Positions 37,001 through 44,730 of a stretch of 64,000 bases of DNA are shown piece after piece. The notes below the pieces were generated by a model. It had not been told where the DNA came from, did no database searches, and saw only the letters and a program-made list of their open reading frames with translations. The DNA is from Sisyra terminalis (taxonomy: Eukaryota; Arthropoda; Insecta; Neuroptera; Sisyridae): positions 43,535,050-43,599,049 of the forward strand of contig OY292277.1 of the NCBI GenBank assembly GCA_958496175.1, written 5' to 3'. The position numbers were made by a program, and so were the translations under genes. Numbering within the stretch: position 1 is the stretch's first letter; each line of letters opens with the position of its first letter.

Positions 37001-39430
37001 ATTTTTAAAATCCACTATTTAGAAAAGATTACACGAAAAATAGTTTTTGGATATATTTTTGAGCTAAAAGAAGTTCAATCATGTATTAATTATAAGGAAT
37101 ATGTATTAATTAACATATTTTTAGGTCCAATTTGCCACCCTAGGCTTCAGCCCTCTTAGCCTACTGGTAAATTCGTCAGATTATATGTGATTTTTGGTCA
37201 ACTTTGACTTATTTATTAGAGGTTTTCAGTTCGAATGCCACGAAAATAAATTACACTTTCTCCACAAAAATAGCCGAATTAATAATTAATTTGAATAATT
37301 ACATTACTTAAAACCAAGAATATATTTTCTTCTAAGAGTATAATTTGGTTGGACTAAAGTGTATGTTATAATTTTCAAACCCTGTTCTTTCTTTTGAAAC
37401 GCAATATCTAAATGTTAAGTCCATTAAGCTAGTAGTGTACAATTAATATATACAAAAAAGCAGAAGATTATATTTTATTGCTGAAATTCTGATTTTGTTG
37501 TTCAAATCGACCAACAATGAATAGACAGCACCGTTTTCTTTAAGCATGGAAAAAATTAAAGCTAGAGCACTTTTGGCTTTCAAATACTTAGGATAAACAT
37601 ACATAAGGTCTCCCTTCTGCAGTATAACCATACCATGTACCATTATTTGAACTCTTTTTTCTATCTCCTTTTTTCTGATACTTTCCTGTTAAAAAAGGCA
37701 TTTAAAGACATTTAAATTTTCAAAGAAACCATAAGAAGTCGTTTAAAGTTAAAGGTATTTTCAATTTAATGATTTAAAAATGCCTTTAAATACCTTTTTT
37801 AACAGGGTTATTAAAAAATTTCTTGACCACAAAATTTGATCAATTTTGTTTTATTGGATTGTATAATAAAATCCAATGATATACATATATATTTCATTGG
37901 ACTAATTTTAAGTACACACTATTTAATGATAGGCTTAATGAAGATGACGAATAGAGCTACTCCAATCTAAACACCTACGAAACTATTAAGAGAATAACAT
38001 TTTCCAGATTTTTTTCAAGTTCCCTAATTTTTCCTCTTAGCCAATTCTCTAACATCTAAGATTTTCCTGACCCTTGGGAACCGTAAACTTTTGAAAACCT
38101 AGTACCTAGTGTGACCTTGTTTTCTTAAGCCCAATTTCATTATTTCCTTGATCAAAAAATGTTAATTTGTATGATTTTTTTACTGTTCAACAATTTGATT
38201 AAAAAATTACAAAAAGAGAGAACAAAATATGCTTTGGAATAAAATAAATTTGCCTTTTTCTTAAAAAACAATAAGAGGAATATTATCGACATTTTTCGCA
38301 ACTAATAAGCGACGAATTCTCCCATTGTTATGAACTATTTCTTAATCACCTTTGAAAATGATACAAATTAATAAAAAAAAAATGTTTTTCTTTATCCAAG
38401 TTACTTAAGCTTGAAATTTAGAGAGGATACTTTTTATTGCAACGGCAAATAAAGAACCTTATATAAAATTTGATATAAAACGAATTGGCAATTCTCAATT
38501 TGATTGTTTCAATAATTTCATAAAATTTTCTGATTAGTCTGATTGATTTTTTTTTGCACGAGGATATTGAATTGTGAGAGAAAATAGGCAACTTTTTTGC
38601 AAAGCACGTTTCCATTCGCCAATTGTCTTTGGTTGGGAATAATAAAATTGGACGCTTTCGTGTTCACAAGCGTTAAATTCCGTACGAAAGTTTGCCAATT
38701 TCCACCGGCTCGAGAAACTGGAAACTTAATCACTGAATCATTGCACTTTCAATTGGAATATCTGGCCCGCGTCTCGCACCCGAAACATTATCAACTTTCA
38801 GCGGAAATTACAGCATAGTTTCGCTTTCATTATCATCCCTTATCGGGGCCACTCGGCCACATATTTCACCCCGAGCGAAACCCCCAAGGTAATAATCCAA
38901 TAATATGCTCGTTTGCCATTGCAAAAACGGGCCACGAGCGCTAGACCATATAAAATAAATAAAACAATTAAATTAAAATGAAAAATTACGAGTTCTCAAG
39001 ATAATAAAAGCGGCCTTGTTCATAGTCGCAGACCGAAATTTTAAAACAAAATTGAGATTTAATGGGTCGCCGACGTTATGGGACCTGTGCTCTAAAAAAA
39101 AAAGATATAGTGACATTTAGTCGAGGCAACATTACTAATGATTTTATGTTCCTCTTTCATATTTCCAACAATAAGACGAGAGCTCTAATATAAACGTATT
39201 TTTCTGCTCCAAATACAATTGTGATCCCCGAGGAAACGGCAATGATGCCATATTTCAATTTTATTTTGAATTGTATGATATTTATATGTGCAAGAGATCA
39301 TACTTGAGCCGCGCTGGCTAAATGCTAACAATAGAAAATTCCTAGCCGCTAAATATTTTACATATTTGCACTTACCTAAAATAAACGATACAAATGTAAA
39401 TGATATGCTTTTATATAATTTCTTTTGCAT
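18988..39430 (-). CDS. beat: Beaten-path (Beat) family Ig-domain protein, six coding exons
   Basis: Predicted secreted or membrane-anchored cell-recognition protein; Beat proteins bind Side-family receptors in insect axon guidance. Coding exons on the minus strand: 39430-39376, 32441-32230, 23767-23632, 23553-23420, 23343-23118, 19058-18988. They sum to 834 nt (277 residues plus stop), and every GT-AG junction keeps frame. Residues 1-24 form a signal peptide (basic start, hydrophobic core, likely cut after ARGFA). Ig domain 1 has Cys46 and Cys113 and the Beat hallmarks WYRGDEEFYRYVPKE and YQCEVSEDAPSFHT. Ig domain 2 has Cys160 and Cys219. N-glycosylation sequons lie at N102 and N170. The last exon encodes a short polar stretch, then LIAIIVSVILS, like a GPI signal or short membrane tail. 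Introns are 7.0 kb and 8.5 kb around exon 2, 78 and 76 bp, then 4.1 kb, mostly transposons. Family identity is secure; the paralog number (beat-I to VII) is not assigned. The two terminal exons are inferred from phase and motif. Confidence 0.88.
19622..20569 (+). mobile_element. non-autonomous Helitron, 948 bp, both ends visible
   Basis: Begins TCTATCTATTATTATAAAGA after a host A and ends GGAGATCAGCTAG before a host T, the A/T insertion rule of Helitrons. The 5' body (GGCTCCGAAACTACTTGACC, AAATTCTTTCACTGTCAGGA, AAGCTACACTATTTCC) is the wording of a Helitron family widespread in insects. No coding capacity remains. It lies in the last intron of beat, opposite in orientation to the gene. Confidence 0.85.
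20729..20924. mobile_element. hAT MITE, 196 bp, perfect 8-bp target duplication
   Basis: Flanked by CTTTAGAG at 20721-20728 and 20925-20932. Ends CAGCGGTTCCTAACCTTTTT and the complement of CATTGTTTCCTAACCTGTGA. Near the 3' end it has the GGGTCCGCGGATCACAGG wording typical of this hAT group. The intact target duplication suggests a fairly recent insertion. Confidence 0.92.
21050..21950. repeat. foldback array of ~140-bp subrepeats (three forward, two inverted)
   Basis: The word AAAGAAAAAGCTC preceded by TTTTCC(T/C/A)(G/A)GGAAAA-like text starts near 21231, 21370 and 21512. Its reverse complement (GAGCTTTTTCTTTAAAAAGC, GAGCTTTTTCTTTCAACAGT) appears near 21719 and 21848. Spacing is about 140 bp on the forward side. 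The structure resembles Foldback-type elements. Two open frames inside (21141-21389, 21754-21975) are repeat-derived. Confidence 0.65.
21951..23117. other. beat intron sequence, no element recognised
   Basis: AT-rich intron DNA. Around 22970-23085 is a ~110-bp segment (GAAATGACAGTTGAAACCAA and neighbours) that recurs near 30000-30110, a short dispersed repeat. Confidence 0.5.
24198..26842 (+). mobile_element. second copy of the 3.3-6.3 kb Helitron family
   Basis: Aligns with about 4030-6343 along most of its length (for example TAGAAATATCTATGTA, AATTAAACGTGTA(A/G)GCCAAATA-like and CATACCACCCGTGGAGACCA words). It ends GGGTTCAACTAG. It lacks the protein-derived left part and has an internal ~320-bp duplication (25540-25790 repeated at 25850-26080). 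The base after CTAG is C rather than T, so the 3' boundary may be altered. Confidence 0.7.
26122..26372. mobile_element. hAT MITE, homologue of 5619-5863
   Basis: CAGGAGTGGTCAACCC at the left and GGGTTGGCCACCTCTG at the right. It sits at the homologous position in the second Helitron copy, so it was carried with the host element rather than independently inserted. Confidence 0.7.
26843..28254. other. beat intron sequence; less repetitive island 27.4-28.0 kb
   Basis: No element ends seen. Several short overlapping frames on both strands at 27370-28010 coincide with a GC rise but carry no domain or splice pattern. Treated as intron DNA. Confidence 0.45.
28255..28442. mobile_element. PIF/Harbinger-like MITE, 188 bp, TTA target duplication
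   Basis: Terminal inverted repeats are perfect for about 40 bp (AGCAGGCCATTCACGCTCCG then ACTTGCAGTCCAACTAGT). TTA flanks both ends (28252-28254, 28443-28445). Three-base TWA duplications are the Harbinger signature. The interior repeats GATCCAACT-type words. No coding capacity. Confidence 0.82.
28901..29040 (-). mobile_element. tRNA-derived SINE remnant
   Basis: On the minus strand it has a B-box-like GGGTTCGAATTTCG and a tail with GATTACAGATTTTAATTAA-like text followed by GAGTCGCTAAAGATCTT. The same tail (GAGTCGCTAAAGACCTT) follows the B box of the SINE at 54543-54692. The A box here is degraded. Confidence 0.55.
29736..29960. mobile_element. palindromic MITE (copy 2 of 4)
   Basis: TATGTCCCTTTAAGCGACAT at the left and its diverged complement ending AAAGGAACATGAACC at the right. 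The core has ACTTTGTTTTTAAATCGATT and AATTAAAAACAAAG. Family as 16667-16890. Confidence 0.75.
30853..31281. repeat. inverted repeat (~125-bp arms) with a half MITE inside
   Basis: Left arm 30853-30985 (GGTATAAGCTTGGATCAGGA, ACGTATTGTTCACTCGAATG) pairs with 31163-31281. Between them, 31053-31150 is one half of the palindromic MITE family. The 119-codon minus frame (30638-30997) lies across this repeat and is not a gene. Confidence 0.65.
31053..31150. mobile_element. half copy of the palindromic MITE family
   Basis: Holds the left arm only: CCACTTAAGCACACCCACAA, TTGCATTTTCGACTTTGTTT, TTAATTCGCGATTAAATCGG. The pairing half is missing, so deletion removed the right arm. Confidence 0.65.
31491..31976. 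mobile_element. TA-inserting MITE, 486 bp (Tc1/mariner-like)
   Basis: Perfect terminal inverted repeats CCGTCTTTTTCCGAAAATAA, flanked by TA at 31489-31490 and 31977-31978. Internal copies of the same GAAAATAAG(A/T)C-like motif also occur (31855-31950). No transposase. It lies in the beat intron just 5' of the exon at 32230-32441 in plus coordinates (downstream of it in the gene). Confidence 0.8.
32442..33044. other. beat intron 1 sequence near exon 2
   Basis: A non-repetitive, slightly GC-richer stretch (32560-32760) with two opposing short frames and no domain. It may contain intronic regulatory sequence. No gene is called. Confidence 0.4.
33045..34180. repeat. cluster of direct repeats (two unit types)
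   Basis: Unit 1 (CGATACAAAACGTTATTGTT, AAAAATATAATTTTTAAACA, TTTTCTAAGTATTT) occurs near 30510, 33380, 33680 and 33925. Unit 2 (TTTCTCGATTTATGCTGGTC) occurs near 30686, 33051 and 34091. Spacing of unit 1 inside the cluster is roughly 250-300 bp. They look like parts of one element family that was locally duplicated. Confidence 0.65.
34505..34808. mobile_element. solo terminal arm of the 15.5-17.0 kb TIR family
   Basis: Carries TTTTTTGTAGAGCGTTAAAT and ends GACACCCTAATGTATATA, matching the right arm of the element at 15551-16979. No opposing arm was seen nearby. Confidence 0.55.
34809..36512. other. beat intron sequence, AT-rich
   Basis: No gene. 35290-35400 resembles the dispersed segment at 10860-10960. 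Nothing else recognised. Confidence 0.45.
36513..36630. mobile_element. short MITE, 118 bp, TA-flanked
   Basis: Ends CCCATTTAAAAAAGGCATT and the complement of CCCTGTTAAAAAAGGCATTT, flanked by TA at 36511-36512 and 36631-36632. Interior carries AAACGACTTCTAATG. Same family as 37684-37807. Confidence 0.72.
37684..37807. mobile_element. short MITE, 124 bp, second copy
   Basis: TCCTGTTAAAAAAGGCATTT at the left and its complement ending AACAGGG at the right. Interior AAGAAGTCGTTTAAAGT pairs in orientation opposite to the first copy. The left TA flank is imperfect. Confidence 0.68.
37808..39375. other. beat intron 1, 5' part; repeat-poor from 38.6 kb
   Basis: 38600-39300 is GC-richer and lacks repeats; opposing short frames (38518-38733, 38597-38818) show no domain. 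Its closeness to the beat first coding exon makes intronic enhancers plausible, but nothing proves it. Confidence 0.4.
39376..39430 (-). CDS. beat: beat signal-peptide exon (first coding exon)
   Basis: ATG at 39430-39428 opens 18 codons (MQKKLYKSISFTFVSFIL) and ends in phase 1 at a consensus donor, TAG/GTAAGT on the minus strand. Exon 2 begins with the two bases needed to complete a Val codon. The join creates a normal signal peptide directly followed by the LKGVRVSVP start that Beat Ig1 domains show. The exon was chosen because phase, donor quality and signal-peptide chemistry all agree. An alternative upstream first exon cannot be excluded. Confidence 0.75.
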
Positions 39431-40192
39431 TTTTCACGATGATTTATTCAAACTAACGCCACATTTTATTCATTATTTTTTAAAAAAATAAATATCAATT
39501 TGATAAATTAATTTATTTCGTTCATCGTTATGTACGTAATTACGAAAGAATCGGACGTTATAAGCGATACGCGCGATATAGCCAGTACGAACGAACCAAA
39601 CATACTGACGATATCTATCGCATTCATTCACGTTAAAAGCTCATTCAAAGCTCTGCACACGTGACCCAACAATGACTTCTACCATATCTCGCTTTAAATA
39701 AAAACCGCCAAACCGGTTACCATTCTAAACTTCCTCAAATACATTTTTTTTTTGTATAATAGTAAATTAATCTCTCTCCCTATTATTTACAATTAGTAAA
39801 ATGATGTTTGTTCGAAATAAATTATTAGTTTTAAATTTAAAAATTCATTTAACAATAATCAAAAGATAGCAGCACTATTGCGCCAAAGCCAAAAATAATA
39901 TGTTCAATTAAAAATATAGATCAAAGTATATGATATAAATAATAAAACGTTTTTAATTTATATTTTTAATTGTAAATGTTAGAAAGAATATTTGTTAATT
40001 AAATGTAGTCAATTTAAATTGATGAAAACAGTAAAGCTTGGGGGACGTACGGGGCGCTTTTTAAAATGTATGTCAAAAAATGCTGAACGGCGCATGCGAA
40101 GATGTAACGGTGATCTGTCAAACCTTGGCAAACTTAAGTATTTTTTGCTCTTTCTGCTGTTTTCCAATTACTAAGCCTATTTTAATGTAAAT
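39431..40192. promoter_or_regulatory. divergent intergenic region between beat (-) and TRMO (+)
   Basis: The 762 bp between the two start codons must hold the 5' UTR and promoter of TRMO. It may hold those of beat too, unless beat has further upstream non-coding exons. The stretch 39540-39720 and the stretch 40030-40135 are visibly GC-richer, with several CpG-containing words (for example GCGATACGCGCG), whereas 39780-40020 is very AT-rich. I see no convincing TATA box; no transcription start can be fixed from sequence alone. Confidence 0.5.
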
Positions 40193-41648
40193 ATGTCGCA
40201 AGATTCCGATTGTTTAGATATTTCGGAAAATTCGCTAAATCAAAACCACGCGTATGTGTTGAATCAATTGGCGACAGCTCGCAAAGAAATCGCCAACCTA
40301 AGGTTATTAATCTAAGATTTACGGTGGAATTTAGGCTAATTTTATATAATTGCAGGCAACAAATCAAAGCTTTAGGTCACATTCATCAAAAAGAATGTCA
40401 AACGCTACGTGAAACAATTTCGGATTGGAAATGTGCACAATGCCAATGTCTTCCTGGAGATGGTGAACCAGAAGCGGCTACAGAGGCTGTAGAAGCGTTG
40501 TCGGATTCTGAAAGATTTCCCATCAAAAGTATTGGTTTTGTGCGTACAAGTTTCCCAGAAAAACGAGCCACATCAAGGCAACCTGGAATTTGTAACGAAT
40601 CAATTGGACAGTTGGTTTTAAACAATGAAGTTTTCACAAACCCGTCTCATGCTTTGGATGGTCTTTCCGAATTTTCACACATGTGGTTTGTATCGAATCA
40701 ATTTTAATAATTTTCTTTTATTAATCCAATGTTTTTCTTTAGGATTTTATTTTATTTTCATAGAAATGACTCGACGCATATTCGAGCCAAAGTTACTCCT
40801 CCAAGATTAAATGGGTTAAGAACCGGAGTTTTTGCTTCACGATCTCCACACCGACCGTCACCTATTGGTTTATCTTTAGTATCAATTGATAGAATTGAAG
40901 GGTCAATAATTTATTTCTCAGGAGTTGATATGGTTGATGGGACTCCTGTTATAGATATTAAACCATACATTCCCCAATATGATACACCTTTTAATAACAG
41001 TATATCATTGCCAGTAGATGCATCTTCAAGTCGACATTTGGATGGTCATGAAACGAGCCAAGAACGAGACGAAGTCTCGTTCTCGGAAGAAGATTCTTCT
41101 TTACGGTAAATTAAAAAAATATAATTGAAAATTTGATTTATAATTTTTGTAATAGCCTAAGCAATTTTTCTCCTTTACGAACGGAAATAAATCGTATCGG
41201 AGAACGAGAAGCGCCCGATGGAGAAGAATCTGAAAACAGTAACACAAATGCTTCCAATTCCCAACCGGTCATTAGCGATAGCACGACTGAAAATATTAGA
41301 GTTCCCAATTGGATTGATCAGCCTCCTGTAAATACGTTAGAAGTTCATTTTAGCGAACGAGCCATTACTCAATTACAAATAATCAAAAATCAATCGGTAA
41401 AAATTGAAAGTAATAATAAAAATTTAAATTACTAGAATTTTTTTTTCTAGTGGGAAGAAACTAAAAATGCTATTACCAATGTACTTCGAGAAGATCCACG
41501 ATCGATCTATTTACGAACGAAGTGGGGAAATCAATTCTTCACTTTTCGAATATCAAATGTCCATGTTTCTTGTAAATTCGATGACAATGCACGCAAAGTT
41601 AATGTTTTCCAAGTGCACGATATGGAATCTATTGATAACATAGAATAA
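40193..41648 (+). CDS. TRMO: TRMO: tRNA (adenine37-N6)-methyltransferase, TsaA family, five exons
   Basis: Uses S-adenosylmethionine to methylate N6-threonylcarbamoyladenosine at position 37 of ANN-decoding tRNAs. Exons: 40193-40302, 40356-40685, 40743-41105, 41156-41396, 41451-41648. They total 1242 nt, 413 residues plus stop, with all phases consistent and introns of 53, 57, 50 and 54 bp. Residues 1-60 look like the N-terminal helical or coiled-coil segment of animal TRMO and include a small Cys cluster (CAQCQC). The TsaA/UPF0066 beta-barrel starts near residue 91 (FPIKSIGFVRTSFPEK, then RQPGI, HALDGLSEFSHMW, ILFYFHRN). It continues with RTGVFASRSPHRPSPIGLS, the family's SAM-binding signature, and VDMVDGTPVIDIKPYIP. 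After a low-complexity Ser/Glu/Asn linker (about 230-320) the C-terminal lobe has LREDPRSIYLR, the conserved DPRS-type motif. Length is close to the human protein. The ATG at 40193 is the first in frame. Confidence 0.93.
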
Positions 41649-41795
41649 ATTATTTTTTTTATATAAAAATGGTGTTTTTTTTAATCCTCTACCAAATGTG
41701 TATTGACCTAGATTCTAGAGCTATTTTTTCAGTGGTCAGAATAATTTTATGTATTACGCGTGACAAAAAAAAATGTATGAAAATATAAATTAATG

Positions 41796-41801
41796 AATAA
41801 A
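41796..41801 (+). promoter_or_regulatory. candidate TRMO poly(A) signal
   Basis: AATAAA about 150 nt after the TRMO stop codon, followed by a second AATAAA-like run. Another AATAAA overlaps the stop codon itself (41644-41649) but is probably too early. Confidence 0.35.
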
Positions 41802-44686
41802 AAATAAAAAGATTTGTAATTAATTTAGCTATTGCTTTAATAATTAAAGCAAGTTATCAACACAAAAGCGCAATATTTTATGCTTCTGTATTAACCAAAT
41901 AGCATACCCTATCCTAAAAATGAGGGAAGAAAAGGTGATATTTGAAAATTTTTCGATCTTACCGAATTAAAAATGTACAAAATCGATTCTTTACTATTTC
42001 TCAATTATTTAGTATCTCTTACCTGCCAAGATCATGGAACAAATATATTGTCTATGGAACATATACATAAAAAAATTTGATTTAAATGACGAATAAGTAG
42101 CAGCTCTAGGATCTGGGTTATAAGGATTAGGTTGAGGACCAAATCAAGGAAAAAATACAAATTATATTGTTTTATTTATACTTTAGGAAGAACAATAATT
42201 CAACAAGTAAAAATGTGATGCTGAAATAGACATTAAATACTATTCTGATAAGAATTGAGCCACATTATTGTTAAACATATATTTGAAAAAAAATAACTAA
42301 GTAATAATTTTTTAAAAAACGATCGGACAATAACGTAAAAAAATGGATTTTTGATAAAATTAAAAATTAACTAGAAATGTATTAGTTTGAATAAGTATTA
42401 ATAGTTTTTTTTTTCAGTCGACAGATATAGAAATATTTTTCCCATTTTCAATTTTACAAATAAAATATTCTTTTAAAAAGAATCAAAATGTGAAACATTT
42501 TTTTAAAAAATTTCTCACTAAAAAGAGGAGCTCATATAGAAACATTAAATATAAAAATATCTTATTTCGAACTACAGAACTTGGAAAGACGTAGACAATA
42601 GGCCATTATTTCAATGTTTCTTAAACCATGCCATATTTTTTTTTTGTTTAAATATATTTATATATATTTTATTCTCTTTATATAAATTTTACTTCATTTT
42701 TCAAAAAAGATATTTCCCTTAAAGATAACATCGGGTTGAACGAACAAGCAATATAAAGATTTAAAAAAAATGAGATCAATCTGATTAAATTAGTTTTTGT
42801 GTCGTTTTAGTCAAACATAACTGATGAGCATTAATTAGCTGATTTCTAGCTATTCAACACGTTAAAGAAAATATTTCCAAGTCTCATTCATTTCAGTTTT
42901 GACTAATGTCATTGTAACACTTATTTATAACATGAAGAAGTTTTTTTTTTAATAATAGTAACAATTTTTCTCATATATATATTTAAGTGACAATTATTTT
43001 TTAAGTACTTTTTTATATACTTTTAAGTCAAAGAAAAGGACATATTACACAAAGTTTTTACTAAAAGTTTTTTTTACCTATGAAGGAACACTTTTATTTA
43101 TTATTTTTTTTTAAATATTTTTAATAAGAATAAATTTTCTTTCATATTTCTTTGTTAAAATCACATTTGGAAACAAGTATTTTATTTAAAATTCACGAAA
43201 ATAAAGATATTTATTAGATATTCCACATAAAATCGATCACCTTCAAATCCGACTCCTTTTGAATTTCTTGAAAATTTGATATACTGTATTTTTCCTCTAA
43301 ATACGTTTTAACCCATTGAAGTGTTTTATTTTCTTTTCACAATTAGTTTAAATAAGACGTTAAAAGTTGGAAATTCAATGAATCGTATTTAAGGGAATAG
43401 TATAAAATACACAAATTTCAGGATAACTGAAATTGGGTTCAAATATGGTCGATTTCGCAGAGAATACCTTTTATATATGTAATCTGTAGCAGAGACAATT
43501 TTCAAATTGGAAATTGTAAGATTTTAAGTGCCCAAATAGAAGGCATCTAAAACAAATTTGTCCTTGAAAAGGATTCATGAAATTTTTTTATTTTCTCATA
43601 AAAACTAGTTAAAAAGTAGCATTAACACTATTCTACAGGTCTTTTTAAATAATTTAATGTAATATTTGAGATAATTCGTGATCGGTTAGGTTCTTTATAC
43701 TGTGGAGACATGCCACGTAAATTGTTCGAGAACATGTGGTCTATGAATATCGTGTTCGTACAAATATTTCGTTCAAAATATGGCCCACAAAAAGGCTAAT
43801 TAAGAATTCTTTTACACTTAGCAATCAACGTGTTCGAGACCTTCTATGCTAAAAATATCCATGAATCATTTTCTGAGGCACTCTTTCTTTAGCCCCCTTG
43901 CAACTCTATAAGGCCAATGCAAAAAGTTTGAACTCTTACTATCGCGCCCTCTAAATGGCAATTCTTGTAAAATTAGATTAATCAGCTAAAACTTTTAGTT
44001 AGTGTTAATAAATTCTTATGTTTTTGTATTATTTTTTCTTCTAGTAAATAGATAATACCGCTATTACTCCCAAGCGCCATAAACCCAACTACGACAGTTA
44101 AAACCCTAACTTCACCGCAAGTGACAGGGGGCTACTCATTCTTATAGAAATCCAACAATTCAAAAGTTAACAACAATTTTCTTTAAATAAAATTTAAATT
44201 TTTCAACAAATTAAAATCCTTCAAGTTCCAATCGTCTCACGCTTATAATAGAAGAGATATGTATTTACGCTAAATGGGAATATAAATATAATTTTAAATC
44301 TAATTACTAAGTAAAGGACATGAAAATTCTTAAGACTTACTATTGTCACATGATTGAAAGTTAAAAGATTTATGATTTAACATACGAAAAAGGAAACACT
44401 AATAAATAAATAAATAAATATCTAAAATCTATCATAAATACCAATAGTTTCCACATTATTTTTTTTTTAAAACAAATACTGATTTTCAAGATATAAATGC
44501 AAAGTCAGTGAAATGAATCGATGTAATTCAGTCAATCGTAATTAGTTGCTATTTGAACAAAGTAGTTAAATTAATCATATAAATTACAAAAACTAAATAT
44601 ACACAAAGAGATAAAAATAAAAGTCTACTGAAAATCGTTAAAATTTTTTCTTTAAAAAATATTGAACTTAGGTTTAAACTTTTGCA
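41802..44686. other. intergenic AT-rich DNA between TRMO and the RhoGEF 3' end
   Basis: No open frame, element end or RNA gene recognised. There is a slightly GC-richer patch at 43880-44130. TRMO and the RhoGEF converge here, so transcripts end in this interval. Confidence 0.5.
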
Positions 44687-44692
44687 TTTATT
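44687..44692 (-). promoter_or_regulatory. RhoGEF poly(A) signal candidate
   Basis: AATAAA on the minus strand (TTTATT on plus) about 40 nt downstream of the TGA stop at 44733-44731. It is close enough to be the functional signal of a very short 3' UTR, but other AT-rich candidates follow. Confidence 0.45.
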
Positions 44693-44730
44693 AGTGAATA
44701 CAAAAAATTCTTTGTTTTCCCCGATAGACG

